A DNA stretch of 64,000 nt from Rubrivivax albus (GCF_004016515.1 NZ_SACT01000011.1:1-64000), one strand, 5' to 3'; positions 9,347 through 18,281 are shown, counted from the first letter of the stretch. Numbers and translations: made by a program. Notes: generated by a model from the sequence alone, not told the origin.

Positions 9347-9370
9347 GAAACCCTGCCTGCGCAGGGTTTC
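9347..9370 (+). terminator. Hairpin between pilT and pilU
   Basis: A perfect 10-base stem (GAAACCCTGC, 9347-9356, with 9361-9370) closes a four-base loop CTGC just after the pilT stop. No T-run follows, so it is a poor intrinsic terminator. It may instead shield pilT mRNA or reduce read-through into pilU. Structure seen directly; the role is inferred. Confidence 0.5.
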
Positions 9371-9435
9371 GTGCCTGCCGAACCGGCCGAGCTCTGCGAG
9401 GCCGTGGGCGCGCAGTCAACGATAGGATTCCCCGC

Positions 9436-10635
9436 ATGGAACGCGATCAGGCTTCGAAATTCGTCAGCGACCTGCTGCGCCTGATGGTGGCGCGCAACGG
9501 CTCCGACCTGTTCCTGACCGCCGAATTCCCGCCGGCGATCAAGGTCGACGGCAAGGTCACCAAGGTCAGCCCGCAGCCGCTGACCGGCCAGCACACGCTT
9601 CAGCTCGCGCGTGCGGTCATGAACGACAAGCAGGCCGCGGAGTTCGAGCGCACCAAGGAGTGCAACTTCGCGATCGCGCCGCAGGGCGTGGGGCGCTTCC
9701 GCGTCAATGCCTTCATGCAGCAGGGGCACGTCGGGCTGGTGTTCCGGACGATCCCGCAAACGCTGCCGACCATCGAGAGCCTGAACCTGCCGCGCGTGCT
9801 CAAGGACGTGGCGATGACCAAGCGCGGGCTGTGCATCTTCGTCGGTGCCACCGGCTCCGGCAAGAGCACCTCGCTGGCCGCCATGGTGGACTGGCGCAAC
9901 GAGAACTCCTACGGCCACATCATCACCATCGAGGATCCGGTGGAGTTCGTGCACCCGCACAAGAACTGCATCGTCACCCAGCGCGAGGTCGGCATCGACA
10001 CCGACGGCTGGGAACAGGCGCTGAAGAACACGCTGCGTCAGGCCCCCGACGTGATCCTGATGGGCGAGATCCGCGACCGCGAGACCATGGAGCACGCGGT
10101 CGCCTTCGCCGAGACAGGCCACCTGTGCCTGGCCACGCTGCACGCCAACAGCGCCAACCAGGCGCTGGACCGGATCATCAACTTCTTCCCGGAAGAGCGT
10201 CGCCAGCAGCTGCTGATGGACCTGAGCCTGAACCTGCGCGCGCTGGTGTCGCAGCGGCTGATGCCGCGCGAGGAGGGCCGCGGCCGGATCGCCGCGGTGG
10301 AGATCATGCTCAACACCCCGCTGATCGCCGACCTGATCTTCAAGGGCGAGGTCGCCGAGATCAAGGAGCTGATGAAGCGCAGCCGCGAGCTGGGCATGCA
10401 GACCTTCGACCAGGCGCTGTTCGACCTCTACGAGAACGGCAGCATCAGCTACGAGGATGCGCTGCGCAATGCCGACAGCGTCAACGACCTGCGGCTGCAG
10501 ATCAAGCTCAACAGCCAGCGTTCGCGCAACACCGACCTTGCGGCCGGCACCGAGCACATGAGCATCGTCGGCATGAAGGCCGAGGACCTGGGCGAGCCGC
10601 CCAAGCGCCGCACCACCGACCAGCGGCCGGCCTGA
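9436..10635 (+). CDS. pilU: PilT-like ATPase PilU
   Basis: Accessory retraction ATPase of type IV pili, 399 aa. It shares the PilT core: Walker A (GATGSGKSTS), Walker B region (DVILMGEIRDRETM) and His box (AFAETGHLCLATLHANS), with the longer C-terminal tail typical of PilU. PilU works together with PilT and boosts retraction force. Start is the ATG at 9436. It follows pilT directly, as in most twitching betaproteobacteria and pseudomonads. Confidence 0.96.
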   Translation: MERDQASKFVSDLLRLMVARNGSDLFLTAEFPPAIKVDGKVTKVSPQPLTGQHTLQLARAVMNDKQAAEFERTKECNFAIAPQGVGRFRVNAFMQQGHVGLVFRTIPQTLPTIESLNLPRVLKDVAMTKRGLCIFVGATGSGKSTSLAAMVDWRNENSYGHIITIEDPVEFVHPHKNCIVTQREVGIDTDGWEQALKNTLRQAPDVILMGEIRDRETMEHAVAFAETGHLCLATLHANSANQALDRIINFFPEERRQQLLMDLSLNLRALVSQRLMPREEGRGRIAAVEIMLNTPLIADLIFKGEVAEIKELMKRSRELGMQTFDQALFDLYENGSISYEDALRNADSVNDLRLQIKLNSQRSRNTDLAAGTEHMSIVGMKAEDLGEPPKRRTTDQRPA

Positions 10636-10681
10636 GCCACACGGCGGGGCGCCCGGGCGGCGCTCCGCCTAAGATCGGGGC

Positions 10682-11587
10682 ATGAACGCCCCTGCCCCCC
10701 GCACCTACGACTCCGTTCCTGCACGCCGCGTGGCCTTTCTCGGCCTGGGCGTGATGGGGTATCCGATGGCCGGCCACCTGGCCCGCGCCGGGCACCAGGT
10801 CACGGTCTACAACCGCACCGCCGCCAAGGCCGCGGCCTGGGTGGCCGAGTATGGCGGCGCCAGCGCGCCCACCCCGGCAGCGGCGGCGCAAGGCGCCGAC
10901 ATCGTCTTCGCCTGCGTGGGCAACGACGACGACCTGCGCGCGGTCACGCTGGGCGCCGACGGTGCTTTCGGCGCGCTGGCCGCCGGTGCCATCTTCGTCG
11001 ACCACACCACGGCCTCGGCCGCCATCGCGCGCGAACTGCATGCCGCCGCGCAGGCCCGCGCCGCACACTTCATCGACGCCCCGGTCTCCGGGGGCCAGGC
11101 CGGCGCCGTCAACGGCGCACTGACCGTGATGTGCGGGGGCGATGCCGAGCCCTTCGACACCATGAAGCCGGTGGCCCTGGCCTTCTCGCGCGCGGTCACC
11201 CGCATCGGCGACGCCGGCGCCGGCCAGCTGGCCAAGATGGTCAATCAGGTCTGCATCGCCGGCCTGGTGCAGGGCCTGTCGGAGGCCATCGCCTTCGGCC
11301 AGCGCGCCGGGCTGGACATGCCGCTGGTGCTCGACGTCATCGGCAAGGGTGCGGCCCAGAGCTGGCAGATGGACAACCGCGGCAAGACCATGGTCGAGGA
11401 CAAGTTCGACTTCGGCTTCGCGGTGGACTGGATGCGCAAGGACCTCGGCCTGGTGATGGACGAGGCGCGGCGCAACGGTGCCCAGCTGCCGGTGACGGCG
11501 CTGGTGGACCAGTTCTATGCCGAAGTGCAGGCCATGGGCGGTCAGCGCTGGGACACGTCCAGCCTCATCCGCCGCCTGCGCAAGTAG
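10682..11587 (+). CDS. NAD(P)-dependent beta-hydroxyacid dehydrogenase (3-hydroxyisobutyrate dehydrogenase family)
   Basis: A 301-aa cytoplasmic oxidoreductase of the 3-hydroxyisobutyrate / tartronate-semialdehyde / glyoxylate reductase family. The Rossmann motif is GLGVMGYPMAGHL, the substrate loop is DAPVSGGQAGA, and the catalytic lysine lies in GAGQLAKMVNQ. The family reduces or oxidises small beta-hydroxyacids, but the exact substrate is not readable from sequence. It lies 46 bases after pilU and converges with the dolP-like gene. It has no evident functional link to the pili. Confidence 0.88.
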   Translation: MNAPAPRTYDSVPARRVAFLGLGVMGYPMAGHLARAGHQVTVYNRTAAKAAAWVAEYGGASAPTPAAAAQGADIVFACVGNDDDLRAVTLGADGAFGALAAGAIFVDHTTASAAIARELHAAAQARAAHFIDAPVSGGQAGAVNGALTVMCGGDAEPFDTMKPVALAFSRAVTRIGDAGAGQLAKMVNQVCIAGLVQGLSEAIAFGQRAGLDMPLVLDVIGKGAAQSWQMDNRGKTMVEDKFDFGFAVDWMRKDLGLVMDEARRNGAQLPVTALVDQFYAEVQAMGGQRWDTSSLIRRLRK

Positions 11588-11611
11588 GCCGGGGCCGGCC
11601 CCGGCCGCCGG

Positions 11612-12238
11612 CTACTTTGCCGCCGGCGTCATGCGCGCCAGCTCTTCTTCGCTGATCAGCTCGAACACGCGCACCACCTTCACCACGCCGGGCACCCGGC
11701 TGGCCAGGTCGGCCGCACGTGCGGCTTCGGCCTCGGTGACGCGGCCCATCAGATAGACATTGCCGCGCTCGACGACCACCTTCACGGCGTTGGCCGCCAC
11801 GTCCTTGGCATCGACGAAGCTGGCCTTGACCTTCAGGCCCAGCTGCAGGTCGTTGGCGCGCGAGGTGGTGGAGCTGTTGCCGGCCACCGTCAGCTCGTTG
11901 ACCACCGATTTCACGTTCTCCACCCGGGCCAGCGACTCTTCCACCCGGGCGCGCTGGGTCTCGTCGGGCACCTCGCCGGTGAGCAGCAGCATGCGGTTGT
12001 AGCTGGTCACGTTCACATGGCCCAGCGTGGCCAGTTCCTTGACGCGGTTGCCGGCCTTGAGCTCGATGCCCTGGTCCTCGACCTGGGCGCCGGTGGTGCG
12101 GCGGTCGGTGGCCACGAGCACGCCGCCGACCATCGCGCCGCCGACGATCAGCGGGGCACAGCCGGGCAGCGCCGTGAGTGCGCCCAGCGCGAGCAGGGCG
12201 GCAGCCAGCGGCCGGCCTCCGTGACGGGGGAAATTCAT
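11612..12238 (-). CDS. dolP: Dual BON-domain outer-membrane lipoprotein, DolP (YraP) family
   Basis: Periplasmic lipoprotein of 208 aa. The signal peptide ends in a lipobox (LTALPGC, lipidated Cys), followed by two BON domains that bind anionic phospholipid: roughly residues 45-115 (GNRVKELATLGHVNVTSYN) and 125-195 (VKVVVERGNVYLMGRVTEAEA). DolP supports outer-membrane integrity and BAM function in enterobacteria. The start ATG overlaps the stop of the SIS gene (ATGA), so the two are translationally coupled. The order yraN, SIS protein, dolP matches the conserved yraN-diaA-yraP block of E. coli. Confidence 0.92.
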   Translation of the reverse strand: MNFPRHGGRPLAAALLALGALTALPGCAPLIVGGAMVGGVLVATDRRTTGAQVEDQGIELKAGNRVKELATLGHVNVTSYNRMLLLTGEVPDETQRARVEESLARVENVKSVVNELTVAGNSSTTSRANDLQLGLKVKASFVDAKDVAANAVKVVVERGNVYLMGRVTEAEAARAADLASRVPGVVKVVRVFELISEEELARMTPAAK

Positions 12239-12771
12239 GCGGGGTCCTGTTCTCCAAGCAGTTGCACATCGATGCCGTCGACCAGCGCATGCAGCATCAG
12301 CAGATGCACCTCGCGCACGCGCGCCGCGCGCTCGTGCGCCACGGCCAGCAGCACGTCGGTCTCGGCCAGCGCATGGCGCCAGGCCGGCGCGGCACCGGTG
12401 AAGGCGATGACCGCCATGTCCTGGTCGTGCGCCGCCTCCACCAGGGCCTGCGCCGCCGGTGCCGCGAGCAGGTCGTCGAACAGCAGCAGCAGGTCGCCGG
12501 GGTGGCCCAGCGCCCTCAGCGGCGTGGGGTCGGGCGCGATGGTCAGCGCAGCCAGCGGCGGCCGCTCGCGCTCGAATCCGCGGACCAGCAACGAGGCCGC
12601 GTGCGCGGCCAGCGGCCCGCCCACGGTCAGCAGCTTGCCCCCGCCGGTCAGGCAGCCCACACAGGCCTGCAGCGCCTCGCCCATGGGGCGGCCCAGGGGC
12701 TCGGCCACCTGGTAGAGCAGGTCGGCGCAGTCGAAGAAGGACTGCTGCAGGCGCGGTTCGAGCATCGGCAT
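12235..12771 (-). CDS. SIS-domain protein, DiaA/GmhA-like
   Basis: A 178-aa single SIS (sugar isomerase) domain protein in the slot held by diaA (yraO) in E. coli. The SIS core is visible (ACVGCLTGGGKLLTVGG, LLLLFDDLL, MAVIAFTGAA). Phosphoheptose isomerase GmhA catalytic residues are not evident, and the family S-x-S loop is degenerate: the family form GNGGSA is VGGPLAA here. A DiaA-like role binding DnaA, or another regulatory sugar-phosphate role, is possible but not proven. It overlaps dolP by 4 bases and lies 57 bases after yraN. A second ATG at 12765 is an alternative start. Confidence 0.75.
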   Translation of the reverse strand: MPMLEPRLQQSFFDCADLLYQVAEPLGRPMGEALQACVGCLTGGGKLLTVGGPLAAHAASLLVRGFERERPPLAALTIAPDPTPLRALGHPGDLLLLFDDLLAAPAAQALVEAAHDQDMAVIAFTGAAPAWRHALAETDVLLAVAHERAARVREVHLLMLHALVDGIDVQLLGEQDPA

Positions 12772-12828
12772 CGAGTGTAGGACACCGGTCGGACACGGCC
12801 GGTTCCGTGGTGGGCCGGACGCGCTGTT

Positions 12829-13233
12829 TCAGCCGGTGACATCGAAGGCACCGGGCAGCCACTCGAGCCGGTCGCCGTCGATGGCCACCACGTCGAAGCG
12901 GCAGGGTGGCGGCGACGCGTATCGCCGCAGGAAGTGCTGGGCCGCCAGCACCAGGGCACGCTGCTTGGCGGCACCCACGCTGGCGGCCGCACCGCCCTGG
13001 GCCAGGCTGCGGCGGGCACGCACCTCGCAGAAGACCAGGGTGCCGTCGGGCGCGCGCAGGATCAGGTCGACCTCGCCGCCGCGTGCCCGCGGCCCGCGCG
13101 CCACCCGATAATTGCGCTCCACGAGCGTCAGCCCCTGGCGCTGCAGATGCGTCAGCGCGCGGACCTCGGCCGCGTCGCCCGTCGCCTTCGTGCTTCCAGC
13201 CCTGCCGAACGCCCCGCCGAACGCCTTGAACAC
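12829..13233 (-). CDS. yraN: YraN/UPF0102-family endonuclease-like protein
   Basis: A 134-aa protein of the UPF0102 family with the Holliday-junction-resolvase-like nuclease fold. Motifs seen: GDAAEVRALTHLQRQGLTLVERNYR, GGEVDLILR, LVFCEVRAR and the GGAAASVGAAKQRAL helix. GEVDLI plus EVR carry the restriction-endonuclease-like D/E-x-K-type site. Its function is not established. The start is unclear: GTG 13233 is favoured by family length, and this overlaps the divergent 5' end of rsmI by about 44 bases. A longer form from 13293 would run deeper into rsmI. Confidence 0.88.
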   Translation of the reverse strand: MFKAFGGAFGRAGSTKATGDAAEVRALTHLQRQGLTLVERNYRVARGPRARGGEVDLILRAPDGTLVFCEVRARRSLAQGGAAASVGAAKQRALVLAAQHFLRRYASPPPCRFDVVAIDGDRLEWLPGAFDVTG

Positions 13234-14137
13234 CTCGCCCTCCCTGCTGCTGCAGGCCGCCGAACAGGCCGCCGGCGGCCAGACCCTGCCCACCGGCGCA
13301 CTCTACGTGGTGGCCACGCCGATCGGCAACCTGGCCGACCTGACGCTGCGCGCCATCCATGTGCTGGCGCTGGCCGACACCGTGGCCTGCGAGGACACCC
13401 GCGTCGGCGGCGCACTGCTGCAGCACCTGGGACTGCGCAAGCCGCTGCTCCCGCTGCACCAGCACAACGAGGCCGCGGCCGCGGGGCACGTCATCCACCG
13501 CCTGGCGGCGGGTGAACGCGTGGTCCTGGTCAGCGACGCCGGCACACCGGCCGTCAGCGACCCCGGTGCGCGGCTGGTGGCCGCGGTGGCCGCCGCCGGC
13601 CATCGCGTGCTGCCCATCCCGGGCCCCAGCAGCGCACTGGCCGCACTGAGCGTGGCGGGCGATGCCACCGCCACGGCCTTCATGTTCCAGGGCTTCCTGC
13701 CGGCCAAGGGCCGCGAGCGCGAGGCGGCGCTGGCCGCGGTGCTGGCGGCGCCGGGCGCGCAGATCCTGTTCGAGGCGCCGCACCGCATCGAGACCCTGGC
13801 CGCGGCCCTGGCGGCGGCCGCGCCGATGCGCACCGTCACCCTGTGCCGGGAGTTGACCAAGCAGTTCGAGACCGTGCACACGGCCCCGGCGGGCGACCTG
13901 CCGGCCTGGCTCGCGGCCGACGCCAACCGCCTGCGTGGCGAGTTCGTGCTCGTGCTGCATGCGCTGCCGCCAACGGCGGGCGACGACGACATCGACCCGG
14001 CGGCCCTGCGCGCCCTGGACGTGCTGCAGCGCGAGCTGCCGCTGAAGCAGGCCGTGGCGCTGGCCGCCGAGATCAGCGGCGCCCCGCGCAACGCGCTCTA
14101 TGCCCTGGCGCTGTCACGGAAGCAGGGCGAAAACTAG
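13190..14137 (+). CDS. rsmI: 16S rRNA (cytidine-1402 2'-O)-methyltransferase RsmI
   Basis: SAM-dependent enzyme that 2'-O-methylates C1402 in the 16S rRNA P-site, tuning decoding fidelity. It has 315 aa from GTG 13190; TTG 13226 is an alternative. Tetrapyrrole-methylase-fold motifs are clear: YVVATPIGNLADLTLRA, CEDTRVGG, VVLVSDAGTPAVSDPGARLV, IPGPSSALAAL, FQGFLPAKGRER and FEAPHRIETL. It is transcribed away from yraN, and the two N-terminal coding ends overlap. The tldD gene follows 9 bases later. Confidence 0.95.
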   Translation: MLPALPNAPPNALNTSPSLLLQAAEQAAGGQTLPTGALYVVATPIGNLADLTLRAIHVLALADTVACEDTRVGGALLQHLGLRKPLLPLHQHNEAAAAGHVIHRLAAGERVVLVSDAGTPAVSDPGARLVAAVAAAGHRVLPIPGPSSALAALSVAGDATATAFMFQGFLPAKGREREAALAAVLAAPGAQILFEAPHRIETLAAALAAAAPMRTVTLCRELTKQFETVHTAPAGDLPAWLAADANRLRGEFVLVLHALPPTAGDDDIDPAALRALDVLQRELPLKQAVALAAEISGAPRNALYALALSRKQGEN

Positions 14138-14146
14138 AATCTGCCA

Positions 14147-15607
14147 ATGAAGCGCGAACCCACGATCGAACGGCTGGCGATCGCCCAGTCGCTGATGCTC
14201 GAACCCTTCGGGCTGTCGGAATCCTCGCTGGCGCAGGCGCTGGCCACGATCCGCGAGCACCGCGTCGACGACGCCGACCTCTACTTCCAGACCACCCGCC
14301 ACGAGGGCTGGAGCCTGGAGGAGGGCATCGTCAAGAGCGGCAGCTTCAGCATCGACCAGGGCGTGGGCGTGCGCGCGGTGGCCGGCGAGAAGACCGCCTT
14401 CGCGTATTCCGACGACCTGTCGGAATCCTCCTTGATGGACGCCGCCCGCACCGTGCGCACCATCGCCGCGGCCGGCCAGCAGCGCCGCATCAAGGTGCCC
14501 GCGCGCACGAAGCCAGCCGCCAGCCGCGTGCTCTACGCCCCCACCGACCCCATCGGCACGCTGGACAGCGCCAGCAAGGTGGCGCTGCTGGAAAAGGTGG
14601 AGAAGATGGCGCGCGCCAAGGACCCGCGCATCGTGCAGGTGATGGCCAGCGTGGCCGCCGAGCATGACGTGGTGCTGATCGCGCGCGCCGACGGCACGCG
14701 CGCCGCCGATGTGCGGCCGCTGGTGCGCGTGAACGTCACCGTCATCGCCGAGCAGGCCGGCCGCCGCGAGGTGGGCTCCGCCGGCGGCGGCGGACGCTTC
14801 GGCCTGGGCTACTTCCAGGACGCGGTGCTGCAGTCCTACGTGGACCAGGCGGTGGACGCGGCGCTGACCAACCTGGACAGCCGCCCCGCGCCGGCCGGCG
14901 AGATGACGGTCGTGCTCGGCCCCGGCTGGCCCGGCGTGCTGCTGCACGAGGCCGTGGGCCACGGCCTGGAAGGTGACTTCAACCGCAAGGGCAGCAGCAC
15001 CTTCAGCGGCCGCGTCGGCCAGCGCGTGGCGGCCAGGGGCGTGACCGTGCTCGACGACGGCACCATCGCCGACCGCCGTGGCAGCCTCAACATCGACGAC
15101 GAGGGCGCGGCAACGCAGCGCAACGTGCTGATCGAGGACGGCATCCTTCGCGGCTACATGCAGGACAGCCTCAACGCGCGCCTGATGGGCGTCAAGCCCA
15201 CCGGCAACGGCCGCCGCGAGAGCTACGCCCACCTGCCGATGCCGCGCATGACCAACACCTACATGCTCGGCGGCGACCGCGACCCGAAGGAGATCGTCGC
15301 CAGCCTCAAGCGCGGCATCTACGCCACCAACTTCGGCGGCGGCCAGGTCGACATCACCAGCGGCCGCTTCGTCTTCAGCGCCAGCCAGGCCTGGTGGGTG
15401 GAGGACGGCCAGCTGAAGTACCCGGTCAAGGGCGCCACGCTGATCGGCAACGGCCCTGAAGCCATGAACCGCGTCAGCATGATCGGCAACGACCTGCAGC
15501 TCGACACCGGCGTCGGTGTCTGCGGCAAGGAAGGCCAGAGCGTGCCGGTGGGCGTGGGCCAGCCGACGCTGCGCATCGAGAAGCTCACGGTCGGGGGCAC
15601 GGCCTGA
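14147..15607 (+). CDS. tldD: Metalloprotease TldD
   Basis: TldD subunit, 486 aa, of the TldD-TldE (PmbA) heterodimeric zinc protease, which degrades unfolded peptides and matures some ribosomal peptides such as microcin B17, and processes CcdA. The active-site motif HEAVGHGLEGD is present, as are the family motifs around GWPGVLLHEA and FGGGQVDITSG. The partner tldE/pmbA is not in this window. The gene lies 9 bases after rsmI and 2 bases before the threonine ammonia-lyase gene, suggesting co-transcription. Confidence 0.96.
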   Translation: MKREPTIERLAIAQSLMLEPFGLSESSLAQALATIREHRVDDADLYFQTTRHEGWSLEEGIVKSGSFSIDQGVGVRAVAGEKTAFAYSDDLSESSLMDAARTVRTIAAAGQQRRIKVPARTKPAASRVLYAPTDPIGTLDSASKVALLEKVEKMARAKDPRIVQVMASVAAEHDVVLIARADGTRAADVRPLVRVNVTVIAEQAGRREVGSAGGGGRFGLGYFQDAVLQSYVDQAVDAALTNLDSRPAPAGEMTVVLGPGWPGVLLHEAVGHGLEGDFNRKGSSTFSGRVGQRVAARGVTVLDDGTIADRRGSLNIDDEGAATQRNVLIEDGILRGYMQDSLNARLMGVKPTGNGRRESYAHLPMPRMTNTYMLGGDRDPKEIVASLKRGIYATNFGGGQVDITSGRFVFSASQAWWVEDGQLKYPVKGATLIGNGPEAMNRVSMIGNDLQLDTGVGVCGKEGQSVPVGVGQPTLRIEKLTVGGTA

Positions 15608-15609
15608 AC

Positions 15610-16842
15610 ATGCCGGCCACACCCGGTGCCGTGCCCATGGCGGTCTCGCTGTCCGACATCGAGGCGGCGGCCGGGCGGCTACGCGGCCAGGTGCTGGACA
15701 CGCCCTGCGTCGAAAGCCGCACGCTGGGCCAGATCCTGGGCTGCCGGGTCTTCCTGAAGTTCGAGAACCTGCAGTTCACCGCCAGCTTCAAGGAGCGCGG
15801 CGCGCTGAACAAGCTGGCGCAACTCGTCGAGTCCGGCCAGCCGCTCAAGGGCGTCATCGCCGCCTCGGCCGGCAACCATGCCCAGGGCGTGGCGCACCAT
15901 GCGCAGCGTCTGGGTCTGCGTGCGGTGATCGTGATGCCGGTGCTCACGCCCACCGTGAAGGTGGAACGCACGCGGGGCTTCGGCGCCGAGGTGGTGCTGC
16001 ACGGCGAGACCTTCGACGCCGCGCGCGAGCACGCGCTGCAGCTGGCCGCCGAACAGGGCCTGAGCTTCGTGCACCCGTTCGACGACCCGGCCGTCATCGC
16101 CGGCCAGGGCACCATCGGCCTGGAGATGCTGGCCGAGCAGCCGGACCTGGACACCCTGGTGGTGGCCGTGGGCGGCGGTGGCCTGATCAGCGGCATCGCC
16201 ACGGCGGCACGCGCGATCAAGCCGGGGCTGGAGATCGTGGGCGTGCAGACGGCGCGCTTCCCGGCGATGGTCAATGCGGTCAAGGGCACGGCCCATCCGC
16301 AGGGCACCAGCACCATCGCCGAGGGCATCGCCGTGGGCAGGCCGGGGCAGATCACGCGCGAGATCGTCGGCGCACTGGTCGACGACCTGGTGCTGGTGGA
16401 CGAAGGCGACATCGAGCAGGCCATCGTGATGCTGCTCGAGATCGAGAAGACCCTGGTCGAAGGCGCCGGCGCCGCTGGCCTGGCGGCGCTGGTGAAGGAC
16501 CCGAAACGCTTCGCCGGCAGCCGCGTGGGCCTGGTGCTGTGCGGCGGCAACATCGACCCGGTCGTGCTGCAGGCCATCATCGGTCGCGGCCTGGTGCGCG
16601 CGGGCCGCCTGGCGCGCATCCGCGTGGCGGCGCGCGACACCCCTGGCGTGCTCGCCAAGATCACCGCCGTCGTCGCGCAGGCCGGCGCAAACATCGAGGA
16701 GGTGCACCACCAGCGCGCCTTCTCGATGCTCAGCGCGCAGAACGTCGAGGTGGAGCTGGTGCTGCAGACGCGCAACCGCGAGCACGTCTGCGCCGTGCTG
16801 GACGCGATGCGCAGCGCAGGATTCGACGCGTCCGCGTACTGA
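15610..16842 (+). CDS. Threonine ammonia-lyase (threonine dehydratase) with C-terminal ACT domain
   Basis: PLP enzyme, 410 aa, deaminating L-threonine (and serine) to 2-oxobutyrate, the entry to isoleucine synthesis or threonine catabolism. The PLP lysine is in FTASFKERGALNKL and the phosphate-binding loop is VAVGGGGLISGIA. A single ACT domain (about residues 335-410, starting RIRVAARDTPGVLAKI) suggests allosteric control. It resembles the shorter catabolic/ilvA-like group with one ACT unit, so ilvA or tdcB cannot be chosen safely. ATG 15637 is an alternative start. It is closely linked to tldD. Confidence 0.9.
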   Translation: MPATPGAVPMAVSLSDIEAAAGRLRGQVLDTPCVESRTLGQILGCRVFLKFENLQFTASFKERGALNKLAQLVESGQPLKGVIAASAGNHAQGVAHHAQRLGLRAVIVMPVLTPTVKVERTRGFGAEVVLHGETFDAAREHALQLAAEQGLSFVHPFDDPAVIAGQGTIGLEMLAEQPDLDTLVVAVGGGGLISGIATAARAIKPGLEIVGVQTARFPAMVNAVKGTAHPQGTSTIAEGIAVGRPGQITREIVGALVDDLVLVDEGDIEQAIVMLLEIEKTLVEGAGAAGLAALVKDPKRFAGSRVGLVLCGGNIDPVVLQAIIGRGLVRAGRLARIRVAARDTPGVLAKITAVVAQAGANIEEVHHQRAFSMLSAQNVEVELVLQTRNREHVCAVLDAMRSAGFDASAY

Positions 16843-16860
16843 ACGGGACCTCCTCCCGTT
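16842..16860 (+). terminator. Possible weak terminator after threonine ammonia-lyase
   Basis: A 7-base stem (AACGGGA / TCCCGTT) with loop CCTCC begins at the last base of the stop codon. Only two or three T residues follow, so termination would be weak. The remaining ~140 bases to the next gene show no other recognisable element. Confidence 0.4.
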
Positions 16861-17001
16861 TGGCCTGCTGACGCCGGCGCCCCCGCGGCGTGCGCCCGCG
16901 GCTGCCCGCCAGACAGTGCCACCGTCGGCGCGCAGAAGTGGACAAAAGGGCCCGCCCACTGCGTTCAAACATCGTGCTCGGCGGCCGATCATGCGAAACA
17001 G

Positions 17002-18093
17002 ATGATCAGCGACCCCATCACACTGGACCATGAGCACACACGCGCCGAGCAGCGCGTGATGCTGGCGCTGCTGTATTTCGGCGCGGCGGCCATGATGACC
17101 GTCTGGGCGCTGGAGTCGTACTCGGGCGCCATCACCCCCTGGGACCGTTGGCTGCTGCCGATCTCTGCAGCGGCCATCCTGGGCTCGGCGCTCCTGATGC
17201 GGCGGCGGCCTCAATGGGCGAAGGGTCTGCGCGTGCTGCCGGTGGCCATCTTCAACCTCTACCTGGTGGTGACGCTGCTGAGCGCGGTGCGGTTCGCCTC
17301 GGGTCCGCAGCAGTGGTACCAGACAGTCACGGGCATGTACTGGGTGCCGCTGGCCTTCGGCTGCGCCTTCGTCTTCCTGCCGCTGCGCCAGGCACTGTGG
17401 GTCTCGGGCACGACGGCCGCAGGGATCTTCGGCCCGCTGCTGGTCTGGTCGGCGCGCGACGCGCTGCCGCCCTGGTTTGACGACAGTGGACCGCTGCTGC
17501 CGGTGCTGGGCCTCGCGCAGGCCACCTTCATCGTGCTGCTGGCGGCCGTGGTGACGCTGCGCAACAACCATGAACAAGCCCATGCACACATGCAGGCCAT
17601 GCATGCGCTGGCGCGCACCGACATGCTGACCAGTCTGCCCAACCGCCGTGCGATGGTGGAGGAACTGTCGCGCGCGCTGGTCACCACCCGGCGCGACGGG
17701 CGCCCGCTGGCGGTGGCATTGATCGATGTCGATCACTTCAAGCGTGTCAACGACGTCCACGGTCATGCCACCGGCGACGCAGTGCTCAAGGCCACCGGTA
17801 CGCAGATGGCCCACCAACTCCGTGCCAGCGACCGCCTGGGCCGCTGGGGCGGCGAGGAGTTCCTGCTCTGCGTGCCGGACACCGAGGTGGCGTCCGCGGC
17901 GGCACTGGCTGAGCGCATCCGACACGCCGTCCAGACGTTTCCGCATGCCCACGGCGCGCCGGTGACGATCAGCATCGGGCTCGCGAAGGTGCTGCCCGGT
18001 GACGACATCGACGCCCTGGTCAGGCGAGCCGACCGGGCGCTCTACCTGGCAAAGTCACGCGGCCGAAACAGGGTCGAGGTGCTGGCCGCGTAG
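17002..18093 (+). CDS. Membrane-bound diguanylate cyclase (GGDEF)
   Basis: A 363-aa protein with about six hydrophobic helices in residues 1-190, a short linker and a C-terminal GGDEF domain (about residues 205-360). The active site is GGEEF (RWGGEEFLLCV), a functional variant, and an RxxD inhibitory site (RASD) precedes it by five residues. Substrate-binding residues in DMLTSLPNRRA and LIDVDHFKRVNDVHGH are kept, so it should make c-di-GMP and be product-inhibited. The membrane part may sense a small molecule or envelope state (inference). It is a single gene upstream of the aroG leader. Confidence 0.93.
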   Translation: MISDPITLDHEHTRAEQRVMLALLYFGAAAMMTVWALESYSGAITPWDRWLLPISAAAILGSALLMRRRPQWAKGLRVLPVAIFNLYLVVTLLSAVRFASGPQQWYQTVTGMYWVPLAFGCAFVFLPLRQALWVSGTTAAGIFGPLLVWSARDALPPWFDDSGPLLPVLGLAQATFIVLLAAVVTLRNNHEQAHAHMQAMHALARTDMLTSLPNRRAMVEELSRALVTTRRDGRPLAVALIDVDHFKRVNDVHGHATGDAVLKATGTQMAHQLRASDRLGRWGGEEFLLCVPDTEVASAAALAERIRHAVQTFPHAHGAPVTISIGLAKVLPGDDIDALVRRADRALYLAKSRGRNRVEVLAA

Positions 18094-18181
18094 GCGATGC
18101 CGCCTGATCCGGCCAGTTGCGCCTGGGTCTCGGGGGCTGCCGGAAGCGAGCGGCGATGCGCACCGTGCTACAGTGCGCGCC

Positions 18182-18256
18182 ATGTCTCGGTTTGCATTCC
18201 TCTTTACGAGCTTCTGGTTCTCGCACCGCACGGCGGCTGGAGAGGCAAGCGCGTAA
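18182..18256 (+). CDS. Phe-rich leader peptide of the DAHP synthase attenuator
   Basis: A 24-aa open frame starting MSRFAFLFTSFWFSHR, upstream of the DAHP synthase gene. Residues 4-13 contain five Phe codons (at 18191, 18197, 18203, 18212, 18218) and one Trp. Its stop at 18254-18256 lies 25 bases before an intrinsic terminator. This is the classic design of ribosome-mediated attenuation: when charged tRNA-Phe is scarce the ribosome stalls on the Phe run, allowing an antiterminator (CGGCGG 18231-18236 with CCGCCG 18285-18290) and read-through into aroG. No strong ribosome binding site is visible. Layout is seen in sequence; mechanism is by analogy to pheL/trpL. Confidence 0.82.
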   Translation: MSRFAFLFTSFWFSHRTAAGEASA

Positions 18257-18281
18257 GCAAAGCAGACGCACCGAACCCCCC

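Noticed and set aside
11612-13960. A 782-codon minus-strand frame spanning dolP, the SIS gene, yraN and rsmI
   Set aside because: Only its last 208 codons are a real protein (DolP); the rest is out-of-phase or antisense reading of other genes.
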